From NCBI GenBank assembly GCA_019637395.1, contig JAHBVR010000020.1, positions 1 through 64,000 on the forward strand: a stretch of DNA of 64,000 nucleotides, given 5' to 3'. Numbering within the stretch: the stretch's first letter is position 1; each line of letters starts with the position of its first letter. This DNA is from Vulcanimicrobiota bacterium. Its GTDB lineage: Bacteria; Vulcanimicrobiota; Xenobia; Xenobiales; JADMJV01. The position numbers and the translations under genes are program-made. The notes beneath the pieces were generated by a model that was not told the origin of the DNA, searched no databases, and was given only the letters and a program-made list of their open reading frames with translations. Positions 17,190 through 26,094 of this stretch are shown here, piece by piece.

Positions 17190-18525
17190 GCTCCAGCGCT
17201 TTCCAGTGCCCGGAGCGTCCGGTATGGTTAGCGGGGTGCAGAGCGCTGCCGCACAGTTCCACGTTCTCCAGTGGCGCTTCGTAGTCGGGGATGGGGCGCA
17301 GGAAGAACGACTGCGAGAGATCTCGGTCAGCTCCGAAGAGGTGCCCCTGGGTAAACTGCCAGTCGCGTTCGTAGTCCACCGGCGTGAAGTATTTGCGATT
17401 CTGCACGTCCAGGTGGGCGCTTATCCAGCCGCTGCCGTAACCGAAGCTTTCCTGGATCAGATCAGCGGGACGGGAATCATCGAGCAGACCGGGCCAGCAC
17501 AACTGCAGCGGTCCCTCCTCCACATCCAGATTGCGTTTGACCCGATCCCAGGCCTTTTCCAGGCGCACCAGGCCGGGTTCCCAATGAATCAGATCGAGGC
17601 GGGCCTCGTCGGGCCAGTGAGCGGGATAGGGACAGGTGCCCAGGCCGCGTTGCCAGACCCCGCGCCCGCGAATGTTGCGGATGGCGCGGTTGAACTCGGT
17701 TTCCAGGTAGCGGGGATTGACCAGCTGAGTGTAGGTCCAGCGGGCGTCTTTGTCCGAGAAAAGGAAGTCGAATTCGAAGGTATGAGTGTCGACGGTGAGG
17801 CTGCGCTGGTCCGGCGCCAACACCGGCATTCCCGGATAGTGGAACAACTGGATGGGACGCCCTTCCAGCGAGGCCCTGAGAGCGGCGTAGAAGCTGGCGC
17901 AACCGCCTTTCATGGTCATGGGACTGAGCACCTGGCCGTTGGCCCAGCGGCCCAGCAGACTGTAGGCGGTGCCGGCCGCGAAGGGACCCTGAGCCACGCC
18001 TTCCAGAGCGACTTCGGCCAGGAGGCCTTTGAGCGTCTGATCCTCGAACCATTCGTCGAGCAGGTCGCGCAGGCTCATCCAGGGCAGGCGCAGCACTTCC
18101 ATGGACTGGCGCCGGCCCAGCTCGCGCCAGGCCTCGGCCAGAAAGGCCGGCGGCTGAGGGTTGGAATAGAGATGATAGAGCAATTCGGCGCCCTGGCCCA
18201 TCAACTCCATGAAGTGGGGCCAGGCTTTGCTGTCATGCTCGCTGGCTCCGATCAAGCCGGTCCGGCGCACATGCAGCCAGCTGCCGTCGGAGCGAATGGC
18301 GCTGCGGCCGGTATGGGCCAGATTGGCCACCGGCAGGCCCCACTTTTCGGCCAGCACCGGGCAAAAATGCGGGTAGGCCAGGCCCGCCTCTCCCCCCTCG
18401 ATGGTGACGTAAGGAGCGCCCGGCACGGTGGCCGTTTCCAGCATTTCCACGCTGTGGCCGGCGTCGGCCAGGGTCAGGGCGGCGGCGAAGGCGTTGGGCG
18501 AGGAGCCTAAAACGAGGACTTTCAT
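17170..18525 (-). CDS. FAD-dependent oxidoreductase paralogue with atypical nucleotide loop
   Basis: About 451 residues from MKVLVLGSSPNAF. The start overlaps the upstream stop as TGATG, implying translational coupling. It is a relative of the phytoene-desaturase/PYROXD2-like protein encoded just upstream: both share SLRDLLDEWFEDQTLKG or IADFLDEWFETQPLKA in the middle and an LCGSALHPANHTGRSG or MCGSSTHPGGCITGAPG segment at the end. The dinucleotide loop here is GSSPNAF instead of GGGHNGL, so FAD binding may be weakened. The two may form a heteromer. It is the last gene of the five-gene frmA operon. Confidence 0.8.
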   Translation of the reverse strand: MKVLVLGSSPNAFAAALTLADAGHSVEMLETATVPGAPYVTIEGGEAGLAYPHFCPVLAEKWGLPVANLAHTGRSAIRSDGSWLHVRRTGLIGASEHDSKAWPHFMELMGQGAELLYHLYSNPQPPAFLAEAWRELGRRQSMEVLRLPWMSLRDLLDEWFEDQTLKGLLAEVALEGVAQGPFAAGTAYSLLGRWANGQVLSPMTMKGGCASFYAALRASLEGRPIQLFHYPGMPVLAPDQRSLTVDTHTFEFDFLFSDKDARWTYTQLVNPRYLETEFNRAIRNIRGRGVWQRGLGTCPYPAHWPDEARLDLIHWEPGLVRLEKAWDRVKRNLDVEEGPLQLCWPGLLDDSRPADLIQESFGYGSGWISAHLDVQNRKYFTPVDYERDWQFTQGHLFGADRDLSQSFFLRPIPDYEAPLENVELCGSALHPANHTGRSGHWKALELIRRQP

Positions 18526-20102
18526 CAGGCGGACCAATCCTTAAGGAGTTCCATAGCGGCGTTACGTCCGGGGGCTCCGGTAATGCATCCGCCGGGATGG
18601 GTGGAAGAACCGCACATCCACAGATGGCGCACGGGAGTTTTGTATTGAGCCCACTGGGGCGAGGGTTTGAGGAAGAGCAACTGGTGCAGCGACAGCTCGC
18701 CATGGAAAATATGGCCACTGGTGATGCCGATGATGTCCTGGATGTCCCGGGGCGTCATGATATGCTTGTGGATAATCTTGGACTTCAGATCCGGCGAGTA
18801 TTCGGCCAGAGTGTCGATGACCACGTCCAGAAACTCGGCTTTTTTCTCGGCCGTCCAGTCCATCTCAGAACTGGCATATTCCACAAACAACGACATGACG
18901 TGCTGGCCGGGCGGGGCCATACCGGGGTCGAGCAACGAAGGAATGAGCGCGTCCATGAACGGCTTGCGCGCCCAGCCGCCGTATTTGGCGTCATCATAAG
19001 CCTGCTCCAGGTAGTCCACCGAAGGAGCGATTTCAATCGAGCCTCTGAGCAACTGCTCGGAACCTTGGGGAACAGCGCTGAAAGTAGGCAGCCCGTCCAG
19101 GGCCAGGTTGACTTTGCAGGCCGGACTGGCGGTGCGGAAGCGCTCGATGTCCCAGAGGAAATCGCCGGGCAACTGGTCGCGCGGGACCAACTGCAGAAAG
19201 GTACGCTTGGCGTCGGCATTGGAGACGATCCGGTCGGCGTAGAATTCGCGGCCGTCCTCCAGCACCACGCCGCAGGCGGCCCCGTGTTTGATCAACACCT
19301 GATGGACCGGGGCGTTCTCCATGATCTCGGCGCCATAGGCCCTGGCGGCGCTGGCGATGGCCTGGGCGAAAGCCCCGGTTCCGCCTTTGGGGAAAGCCCA
19401 GGAGCGGCGCACGCCGTCGATTTCGCCCAGATAGTGGTGCAGGGCCACGTAACCCGTGCCGGGCGAGCGCACGCCCATGAAGGTGCCGATAATACCCGAG
19501 GTGCACTTGATGGCCTTGAGCGGCTGGGTTTCGAACCATTCATCCAGGAAGTCGGCGATGCTCATGGTGCACAGGCGGCACAGAGTGTGGAAGTCCCGGC
19601 GCTGCATATTGCCGAGCACGCCCTTGATGCGGGCCATCTGCTCGATGTCTTTGGGCGCCAGCGAAGTGGGATCGGGCGGAAAGAGGTCGAGCAGCGGCTT
19701 CATGGCCAGACTCAGGCGCCGCATGGTGAGCGAAAACTCTTCGTAAGTTTCGGCATCGCGGCGACTGTGGCGCATCAATTCGCGGCGCGTCATGTCGTGA
19801 TCGGGCCAGTCGGCCAGATAGTCGCCGTTGGGCAGCGGCACCAGGGTGCTTTCCAGGGGCAGCAGCTCCAGCCCGTGTTTGGCCAGCTCCAGTTCCTGGA
19901 TGACCTGGGGGCGCAGCAGGCTGATCAGGTAAGAGCCGATGAGGAACTTGTAGCCGGGGTAGATCTCCTCGGTGATGGTGGCGCCGCCCACCACGGGGCG
20001 GCGTTCCAGCACCAGCACCTGGCGGCCGGCCCGGGCCAGGTAGGCGGCGTGCACCAGGCCGTTGTGGCCGCCGCCGATGACGATAGCATCATAGTGTTTC
20101 AT
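18525..20102 (-). CDS. FAD-dependent oxidoreductase, PYROXD2/phytoene-desaturase-like
   Basis: 525 residues, with DAIVIGGGHNGLVHAAYLARAG at residues 5-26 and LVLERRPVVGGATITEE as the FAD-binding second half. WAFPKGGTGAFAQAIASAA and RIVSNADAKRTFL in the middle are typical of this amine-oxidase superfamily branch. The C-terminal motif HLWMCGSSTHPGGCITGAPG binds FAD. Members oxidise C-N or C-C bonds; the substrate is unknown. It starts four bases after the GcvT-like gene and is coupled to the second flavoprotein downstream, so an oxidative demethylation linked to folate is a reasonable inference. Confidence 0.88.
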   Translation of the reverse strand: MKHYDAIVIGGGHNGLVHAAYLARAGRQVLVLERRPVVGGATITEEIYPGYKFLIGSYLISLLRPQVIQELELAKHGLELLPLESTLVPLPNGDYLADWPDHDMTRRELMRHSRRDAETYEEFSLTMRRLSLAMKPLLDLFPPDPTSLAPKDIEQMARIKGVLGNMQRRDFHTLCRLCTMSIADFLDEWFETQPLKAIKCTSGIIGTFMGVRSPGTGYVALHHYLGEIDGVRRSWAFPKGGTGAFAQAIASAARAYGAEIMENAPVHQVLIKHGAACGVVLEDGREFYADRIVSNADAKRTFLQLVPRDQLPGDFLWDIERFRTASPACKVNLALDGLPTFSAVPQGSEQLLRGSIEIAPSVDYLEQAYDDAKYGGWARKPFMDALIPSLLDPGMAPPGQHVMSLFVEYASSEMDWTAEKKAEFLDVVIDTLAEYSPDLKSKIIHKHIMTPRDIQDIIGITSGHIFHGELSLHQLLFLKPSPQWAQYKTPVRHLWMCGSSTHPGGCITGAPGRNAAMELLKDWSA

Positions 20103-20106
20103 TGTC

Positions 20107-21285
20107 TTACCCTCGCTTTCTGGGGGGATTGAAGAAGGGAAGCTTGCGCACCTTGGCGCCGAAGCTCTTGCGGAAGCGGTCGACCATGATGTCGATCTTC
20201 AGGTCTTCGCCACTGCCCGGCTTGACCTGGGCCAGGGCCAGGTATTTTTTGAGGGTGGGCGACCAGCTGCCGCAGGTGGCGTAGCCGACCTGGCCTTCGT
20301 CGTTGAAGATGGGCACGATTTCGCGCCAGGGCACGAAAGGAAAGGGCACAGGAAGACCGATTTTCTCATGCTCTGAGGCCAGAGCCTGGTGATCAATTTC
20401 CAGGCCCACCAGCGTCAGCGCCGACCCCTCGGCCTTTTCTTTGGCCAGCGCTTTCTTGCCCACGAAATGGGGTTTCTTGAGATGAACGGACCAACCCAGT
20501 CCGAGTTCATAGGGGGTCGAGGCCTGGGCCGGGGTGGTCGCTTTGTTGGCCGGGGTGTAGTCGACGTCCAGCATGATCAGGCCGGCTTCGATGCGGGCCA
20601 CGTCCAGAGCCCAGATGCCGGCCGGTTGCAGGGCGTAGCGTTTGCCCGCTTCGGTAAGGCGGTCCCAGATCTCCACCGCTCTTCCGGAGGGCACCCAGAC
20701 TTCGTAACCCAGATCGCCGCTATAGCCGGTGCGCGAGATCTGTAGATCGTTCTCAACGTGAATAATGCCGTAGAAGGGAAGCTCGCGCACGGCCTCGCCA
20801 AACACTTCGGCCAGCACGTCGCGCGAGCAGGGACCTTGCAGGGCCAGCGTGCCCAGATCTTCGCTGACGTCGAGGATGTGAATATCAAAGCCGGCGGTGT
20901 TTTCTTCCAGCCAGTGGTAGTTCGGGTCGGCGGCGGTGAGGCGAAAGGTGCCTTCGTCCAGGCGGCAGATGGTGCCGTCATCGACCACTTTTCCCTGGCT
21001 GTCACACCAGGGCGTGTAGGCCATGCCGCCGGGCTGCATCTGCGAAATGTCGCGCGTGACCAGACGGTTGAGAAAGGCGTGGGCGTCGGGCCCGCTGATT
21101 TCGTATTTATACAGAGCCGAGACGTCCAGCAGCGCGCAGGCGTTGCGCATGGCCAGATACTCGCGGTCGTGGGTCATCTCATAAGCGCTGGCCACCGAAT
21201 AGCCGCCCCAGCGGCGCCACTGGTTGGCCTGCATGATGGCCTCGGTGCGCGGATGAAAGGGAGTGGTTTTGAGGCGCAGCATCAT
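20107..21285 (-). CDS. GcvT-family folate-dependent aminomethyltransferase-like protein
   Basis: 392 residues. The fold is that of the glycine cleavage T protein and dimethylglycine/sarcosine/DMSP demethylases, which move a one-carbon unit to tetrahydrofolate. Landmarks are YEMTHDREYLAMRNACALLDVSAL near the start (the family LFDxS element), GPDAHAFLNRLVTRD, LALQGPCSRDVL, ISRTGYSGDLGYEVWVP (the conserved YTGExGxE region), and ARIEAGLIMLDVDY. Neighbouring genes for formaldehyde oxidation and two flavoproteins suggest a methyl-group donor such as an N-methylated amine. The ATG overlaps the upstream stop by four bases. Confidence 0.87.
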   Translation of the reverse strand: MMLRLKTTPFHPRTEAIMQANQWRRWGGYSVASAYEMTHDREYLAMRNACALLDVSALYKYEISGPDAHAFLNRLVTRDISQMQPGGMAYTPWCDSQGKVVDDGTICRLDEGTFRLTAADPNYHWLEENTAGFDIHILDVSEDLGTLALQGPCSRDVLAEVFGEAVRELPFYGIIHVENDLQISRTGYSGDLGYEVWVPSGRAVEIWDRLTEAGKRYALQPAGIWALDVARIEAGLIMLDVDYTPANKATTPAQASTPYELGLGWSVHLKKPHFVGKKALAKEKAEGSALTLVGLEIDHQALASEHEKIGLPVPFPFVPWREIVPIFNDEGQVGYATCGSWSPTLKKYLALAQVKPGSGEDLKIDIMVDRFRKSFGAKVRKLPFFNPPRKRG

Positions 21286-22025
21286 TTGAAGTTGTTCTTA
21301 TGGGTGCGCAGAGCGCCGAAAACCTCCGCCGGCTCCGTTTTTCCGGTGAAGGCCTGCACTTTGGGGTCGTCACAGCGCAGGAAGTGGTTGGTGCGTTTCT
21401 CCAGACCCAACTGCAGAGGCACGGTGGGCGGAGCCGTCTCCAGAGCCACTCGCTGCTGGATGTCGGGGTTATCGGGATCGACGTGCTGGGCCCATTTGAC
21501 GTTGTTCAAGGTGTATTCGTGGCCGATGTAAACGAGCGTGTCATCAGGATACTTGAGCAACTTCGACACGGAGTGGTACATCTGCTCCATGGTGCCTTCG
21601 AAGACGGCACCGCAACTGTAGCCGAAAATCAGGTCGCCGGCGAAGATATGGCCGGGAAAGACGAAGGCGATGTGCCCCAGGGTATGGCCGGGAACCTCGA
21701 GGATCTCGGCCGTCTCCCCGCCGAACTCAACCTTGTCGCCCTCGCGCAGGTATTGAGTAAGCTGAGGAATGCGCTCGCGGTCGCCGGCCGAGCCGATCAC
21801 CGGCAGAGCCCCGTATTCCTTGAGCAGGGCCTCGTTGCCGTCGATATGATCGGCGTGATGGTGGGTATTGTAGATGGCCACCGGTTTTAAGTTCCGCTCT
21901 TTGATGGCCGAGATCACGCCGGCGGATTCGCCCGGGTCGACGATCACGCAGGTGCGGTCCTTGGGGTCTTCGATGAGGAAACAGTAGTTGTCCTGGAGGA
22001 TGGGAATGCTGTGAACCTGGATCAT
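21282..22025 (-). CDS. gloB: Glyoxalase II-like metallo-hydrolase (hydroxyacylglutathione hydrolase)
   Basis: 247 residues, metallo-beta-lactamase fold. The metal motif THHHADHIDG, then VPGHTLGHIAF, FAGDLIF and YIGHEYTLNN match glyoxalase II. The C-terminal basic patch LGLEKRTNHFLRCDDP is the glutathione-binding region of that family. The canonical role is hydrolysis of S-lactoylglutathione. Here, next to a class III alcohol dehydrogenase and with no other esterase in the operon, it could hydrolyse S-formylglutathione, completing formaldehyde oxidation to formate; that is inference. GGAGA precedes the ATG. Confidence 0.9.
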   Translation of the reverse strand: MIQVHSIPILQDNYCFLIEDPKDRTCVIVDPGESAGVISAIKERNLKPVAIYNTHHHADHIDGNEALLKEYGALPVIGSAGDRERIPQLTQYLREGDKVEFGGETAEILEVPGHTLGHIAFVFPGHIFAGDLIFGYSCGAVFEGTMEQMYHSVSKLLKYPDDTLVYIGHEYTLNNVKWAQHVDPDNPDIQQRVALETAPPTVPLQLGLEKRTNHFLRCDDPKVQAFTGKTEPAEVFGALRTHKNNFK

Positions 22026-22043
22026 AGTTCTCCTTAGCGGGGA

Positions 22044-23153
22044 TCAGAAGTTGATGACCGATCGAATGGATTCACCTGAGTGCATCAGGTGGAAGGCGTC
22101 ATTGATTTTATCCAGACCCATGGTGTGGGTAATCATCGGGTCGATCTGAATCTTACCGTCCATATACCAGTCGACGATCTTGGGCACGTCGCGGCGGCCC
22201 CGGGCTCCACCGAAGGCGGTGCCTTTCCAGACCCGGCCGGTGACCAACTGGAAGGGGCGGGTAGCGATTTCCTCGCCGGCCCCGGCTACCCCGATGATCA
22301 CGCTCACGCCCCAGCCCCGGTGGGTGCACTCCAGGGCCTGACGCATCAGCTTGACATTGCCGACGCATTCGAAGGAAAAGTCCGGGCCGCCGTCGGTCAA
22401 ATTCTGCAGGTAGGCCACCAGGTCGGCTCCGGCTTCGCTGGGGTTGACAAAATCGGTCATGCCGAACTTTTCGGCTATTTCCTTCTTGTTGGGATTGAGA
22501 TCAATGCCGATAATGCGCCCGGCCCCGGCCAGGCGGGCGCCCTGCACCACGTTGAGGCCGATGCCCCCCAGCCCGAAGACGGCCACCGTGTCGCCCGGCT
22601 TGACCTGGGCGGTGTTGAGGACGGCCCCGATGCCGGTGGTGACGCCGCAGCCGATGTAGCAAATCTTGTCGAAGGGCGCGTCCTGGCGAACCCTGGCCAG
22701 AGCCACTTCGGGCACCACGATGTGGTTGGAGAACGTGGAGCAGCCCATGTAGTGGAAAACCGGTTCGCCACTGACCGACATGCGGCTTTTGCCGTCGGGC
22801 ATCAGTCCCTGGCCCTGAGTGGCGCGGATGGCCGTGCACAGATTGGACTTGCCGCTCAGGCAGGTCTTGCACTCACGGCATTCCGGGATGTAGAGGGGAA
22901 TGACGTGGTCGCCGACCTTCAGGCTTTTCACGTCCTTGCCGACCTCGAGCACTACTCCGGCTCCTTCGTGGCCCAGCACGCTGGGGAAGAGCCCTTCGGG
23001 GTCCTTGCCCGAGAGAGTGAAGGCGTCGGTGTGGCACACGCCGGTGGCTTTGACCTCCACCAGCACCTCGTTGGCGCGCGGAGCGTCCAGGTCCAGTTCC
23101 ACGATTTCCAGGGGTGCGCCGGCTTTCACGGCAAGAGCTGCGCGAGTTTTCAT
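22044..23153 (-). CDS. frmA: S-(hydroxymethyl)glutathione dehydrogenase / class III alcohol dehydrogenase
   Basis: 369 residues, full family length. It oxidises S-(hydroxymethyl)glutathione (formaldehyde plus glutathione) to S-formylglutathione with NAD+. Catalytic zinc ligands lie in GVCHTD (Cys40), LGHEGAG (His62) and [13 protein letters not shown]. The structural zinc lobe is [35 protein letters not shown] binds NAD, and [21 protein letters not shown] is typical of class III. It is the first gene of the five-gene operon running to 17170. A glutathione-based formaldehyde pathway is thus predicted. Confidence 0.95.
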   Translation of the reverse strand: MKTRAALAVKAGAPLEIVELDLDAPRANEVLVEVKATGVCHTDAFTLSGKDPEGLFPSVLGHEGAGVVLEVGKDVKSLKVGDHVIPLYIPECRECKTCLSGKSNLCTAIRATQGQGLMPDGKSRMSVSGEPVFHYMGCSTFSNHIVVPEVALARVRQDAPFDKICYIGCGVTTGIGAVLNTAQVKPGDTVAVFGLGGIGLNVVQGARLAGAGRIIGIDLNPNKKEIAEKFGMTDFVNPSEAGADLVAYLQNLTDGGPDFSFECVGNVKLMRQALECTHRGWGVSVIIGVAGAGEEIATRPFQLVTGRVWKGTAFGGARGRRDVPKIVDWYMDGKIQIDPMITHTMGLDKINDAFHLMHSGESIRSVINF

Positions 23154-23214
23154 GGGTCGCCATTCTCAGGGGATTGGAGCGATTCCTGGGGAACTTAGAG
23201 GGGTGTTGTGGGCG

Positions 23215-23574
23215 ATGTTACTCATGGGGCTGAAGTTCCCCTACACCTGGGAGGAGCAGGGCGTGCGCTGCACGTTTATCAACCCGGAATACACTCGGGA
23301 TAAGCGCTACGTGATCGCCCATCTGAGTTTGCGCCCCCTGGTGGAGGTTTCCGCCTTTCAATGGCAAGGGCTGGTGACGGTGAAAAACAAGTTGGGGGAA
23401 AGCGTGCCGCAGGCCGGCGACTGCAAATTCGATCAGTCGCTCACCACCGGCAGTCCCCCCCTGCCCAAAGGCAAAACGATTCCGCTGCTGATGTACTGGC
23501 TGGCCCAACCCGCCGACTTCCCCGTGCAGATCTACGTAGGCGACCAGGCCGTGGGCGCTCCGGTGGGCCAGTAA
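23215..23574 (+). CDS. Uncharacterised small protein, about 119 aa
   Basis: The start may be ATG 23215 or 23224. The sequence is compact and beta-like (YTWEEQGVRCTFINPEYTRD, VIAHLSLRPLVEVSAFQWQG, LMYWLAQPADFPVQIYVGDQ), with no clear signal peptide or membrane helix. I do not recognise the family. It lies divergent to frmA and directly upstream of a perfect inverted repeat and the AAA+ gene. Confidence 0.6.
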   Translation: MLLMGLKFPYTWEEQGVRCTFINPEYTRDKRYVIAHLSLRPLVEVSAFQWQGLVTVKNKLGESVPQAGDCKFDQSLTTGSPPLPKGKTIPLLMYWLAQPADFPVQIYVGDQAVGAPVGQ

Positions 23575-23575
23575 G

Positions 23576-23610
23576 CCTGTAAATCCAAAGGGGAACTTTG
23601 GATTTACAGG
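23576..23610. repeat. Perfect 15-bp inverted repeat before the AAA+ gene
   Basis: Arms at 23576-23590 and 23596-23610 are exact complements (CCTGTAAATCCAAAG) with a GGGAA loop. It starts two bases after the preceding stop codon and ends 13 bases before the ATPase ATG. There is no T-run after it on the plus strand, so it is an imperfect candidate for a terminator and a good one for an operator or translational-control hairpin. It is much more AT-rich than its flanks. Confidence 0.75.
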
Positions 23611-23623
23611 AAATACCAAAGTC

Positions 23624-24784
23624 ATGCTTTCGAGAAAGGTGCCGCTACCGGGAACTCCCGACCACTCCTTTTTCTTGTGGGGACCTCGTCAGATCGGCAA
23701 GAGTTCGCTCTTGCGCAGTCACTACCCCGGCGCTCCCTACCGGGACTTGCTGATCACCGAAGTCTATCTTCGCTACCTGCAGAACCCCGGGCTCTTGCGG
23801 GAAGAAATGGCCTCCGCTGCGGCCGGCCAGTTTATCATTCTGGATGAGATCCAAAAAGTTCCCGCCCTTCTCGATGAAGTCCACTGGTTGATCGAAAATA
23901 AGGGACTCCATTTTGGCCTGTGCGGCTCCAGCGCCCGCAAGGTGCGCCGGGGGCACGCCAATCTGCTGGGCGGCAGAGCCGTGCGCTACGAAATGTTCGG
24001 CCTGGTTTCGGCCGAGATTGGCGCGGACTTTGACCTGACTCGCGCCCTCAACCAGGGCAACCTGCCCAAACATTATCTGAGCCAGGAGCTTCATGCCAAA
24101 CGCTTGCTGCGCGCCTATGTCCAGGACTATCTGACGCAGGAAGTGGCGGCGGAGGGGTTGGTGCGCAACTTGCCCGCCTTCTCGGACTTTCTCAGAGCAG
24201 CCGCTCTTTCCGACTCCGAGGTGGTCAACTACACCAATATCGCCCGTGACTGTGGCGTCTCGGCGCCCTCCGTGAAGGAATACTTTCAGATTCTCGTGGA
24301 TACGCTCCTGGGCCGGTTCTTGAACGCCTACACGCGCAAAGCCAAACGCCGCAGCGTGCAGGCTCCCAAATTCTATTTTTCCAGTGTGGGCGTGGTTAAC
24401 GCGCTGGCACGCCGAGGCCGGCTCGAGCCGGGTGGGGAATTGTTCGGCAAGGCCCTGGAAAACTGGGTGTGCCACGAACTGACCGCCTGGTTGCACTACA
24501 GCGAGAGCTTCCTCGAACTCAGCTACTGGCGCTTAAGTTCCGGTCAGGAAGTCGACTTTGTGATCGGCGATGCCGAAATGGCGCTGGAAGTGAAGGCGGC
24601 GGCCCGCGTGGACCACCACGATCTCAAGGGCCTGCGCCAGTTCAAGCTCGAGTATCCTCAGGTGAAACGGCGCATTCTGATTTCCCTCGACCCGATGGCG
24701 AGACGGACCGACGACGGCGTGGAATTGATGCCCCTGAGCGACTTTCTCGGGCGCCTGTGGCAGGGCGAGGTGGTCGGCCCTTAA
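23624..24784 (+). CDS. AAA+ ATPase with DUF4143 (nuclease-like) C-terminus
   Basis: 386 residues. The Walker A motif is GPRQIGKSS (20-28), Walker B is FIILDEIQKVP, and sensor residues lie in LCGSSARKVR. The C-terminal DUF4143 domain ends with a restriction-endonuclease-like core (SGQEVDFVIGDAEMALEVKAA), though catalytic activity is not established for this family. These ATPases are widespread, patchily distributed and of unclear function. Here the gene stands alone between an inverted repeat and a convergent gene that it overlaps by four bases, consistent with a mobile single-gene unit. A second, different AAA+ protein lies at 33427. Confidence 0.9.
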   Translation: MLSRKVPLPGTPDHSFFLWGPRQIGKSSLLRSHYPGAPYRDLLITEVYLRYLQNPGLLREEMASAAAGQFIILDEIQKVPALLDEVHWLIENKGLHFGLCGSSARKVRRGHANLLGGRAVRYEMFGLVSAEIGADFDLTRALNQGNLPKHYLSQELHAKRLLRAYVQDYLTQEVAAEGLVRNLPAFSDFLRAAALSDSEVVNYTNIARDCGVSAPSVKEYFQILVDTLLGRFLNAYTRKAKRRSVQAPKFYFSSVGVVNALARRGRLEPGGELFGKALENWVCHELTAWLHYSESFLELSYWRLSSGQEVDFVIGDAEMALEVKAAARVDHHDLKGLRQFKLEYPQVKRRILISLDPMARRTDDGVELMPLSDFLGRLWQGEVVGP

Positions 24785-26094
24785 AGCAGTTGTTGGGCTT
24801 GCTCCAGACTGAGATCCAGGGTGGGAATCCAATGAAGCTGGCGGCACAGACGCAACAACAGGGCTTCGGTCTGGGCGTCACCCTGGCCGGTGCGGCACTG
24901 CTGGATGGCCTGGGCGATGGGTAGCATTTCCGGGGCCCTCCTGGTGTGGCGGGCGTAGAAGTGGTAGTAAATGTCACTCTGGCCCGAGGAGGCGCCGCAG
25001 GCTTCGCCCAGCTTTTGCAGGGGCGTGTCGTAGAGATCCTGGGGAGAGCCACCGCGGGCAAATTTGACGTCGTCCACGTCCAACTGGAGAAGCTCGTGGT
25101 TTTCCTGACGGTCCGCCTGCTGTTCGCCGCTCAGGCCATGTTTAAGTACGGCGATAGGGCGGGGACTCTGGATGAGGCGCACCAGCGGGCCTTTTTCAGG
25201 ATCGACCGTGTAGGTAACGATTTTAGCCCGGTCATAGTCCGACTGCATGAGCTGATTGGTGAAGGCCGGCCCTTGCGGCACTCCGTGGGCGGTATGCCGG
25301 GTTTTGCCGTCCAGCATCTGACTGTGCTCGTCCAGCCTGACTTTTTCGCACTCGGTCCAGGCGGCGCCGTCGATGGCGGCGGCCGGGCCATTGGGCACGA
25401 AGTTGGCGGGAATGGCCGCCGACTGACCGTTGCTGCGCGGGTCATAAGGATTGCCCAGGCCCAGGGTGGAGTAGCGAGACTGCAAGCGGGGATGATCGTA
25501 GACCCAGCGATCCAGTTCGGGCACATAGCCCATCCAGTCGGCACACCTGCGGTAAAGCGTCATGGCCCGGCCGGCGTCGCCCACCAGGCCTTCTTCCATG
25601 GCCGCGAAGCCGTCCTGAAATTTAAGGAAGAGCGGACCGATCAGACCTTCCACTTCCATGCCTCCCCCATCGCCTTTGGGGGCGTCGCCCAGTTGGATCA
25701 GGCTGAAGAAGTTAGCGTCGCACTCACTGGACTCGTAGGGTTGGGTGGGAGTCAGCCAGTTGCCCACCGCTCGGAAGCTGTCGGCCACCACATGGCCGCC
25801 CACTTCCTCGGTGATTTCGGCCAGGGCAATTTTGGAAGCGTTGGCGCCGGCTTTGTCCATGCGTCCCGAGATGCAGCCCCACTTGAGATAAGTGTCGTGG
25901 CGCAAGACCCGGGTCATGCGGGCATCCCCCGTCTTCAGCACCATGTAGGGGCGAGACTGGGGGTCAAGCACCACCGCGGCCACGGCCGCGCAGTCGTGGC
26001 CCGGCCCGTTCAGCATGCCGACCGGCTGGCCTTCGAAGTCGAAGACGCGGTAGTGAAGAAATTTAGAGAAGATGGCGGGAGGCTGGGGCGGCAT
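24781..26094 (-). CDS. Nudix-like protein with long uncharacterised C-terminal region
   Basis: About 437 residues from ATG 26094; a TTG 13 codons upstream is possible. Residues 1 to about 180 resemble a Nudix hydrolase: AAVAAVVLDPQSRPYMVLKT, then GRMDKAGANASKIALAEITEEVGG, where the EITEEVGG half of the Nudix box is present but the leading Glu and Arg are not, so hydrolysis is uncertain. The remaining 250 residues (LYRRCADWMGYVPELDRWVYDHPRLQ split across two helices, then a polar region) match nothing I know. It overlaps the upstream NAT gene by 32 bases. Confidence 0.7.
   Translation of the reverse strand: MPPQPPAIFSKFLHYRVFDFEGQPVGMLNGPGHDCAAVAAVVLDPQSRPYMVLKTGDARMTRVLRHDTYLKWGCISGRMDKAGANASKIALAEITEEVGGHVVADSFRAVGNWLTPTQPYESSECDANFFSLIQLGDAPKGDGGGMEVEGLIGPLFLKFQDGFAAMEEGLVGDAGRAMTLYRRCADWMGYVPELDRWVYDHPRLQSRYSTLGLGNPYDPRSNGQSAAIPANFVPNGPAAAIDGAAWTECEKVRLDEHSQMLDGKTRHTAHGVPQGPAFTNQLMQSDYDRAKIVTYTVDPEKGPLVRLIQSPRPIAVLKHGLSGEQQADRQENHELLQLDVDDVKFARGGSPQDLYDTPLQKLGEACGASSGQSDIYYHFYARHTRRAPEMLPIAQAIQQCRTGQGDAQTEALLLRLCRQLHWIPTLDLSLEQAQQLL

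Noticed and set aside
22900-23574. A 224-residue plus-strand ORF running out of frmA.
   Set aside because: Most of it is antisense to frmA. Only the last 119 codons lie outside and look like a gene.
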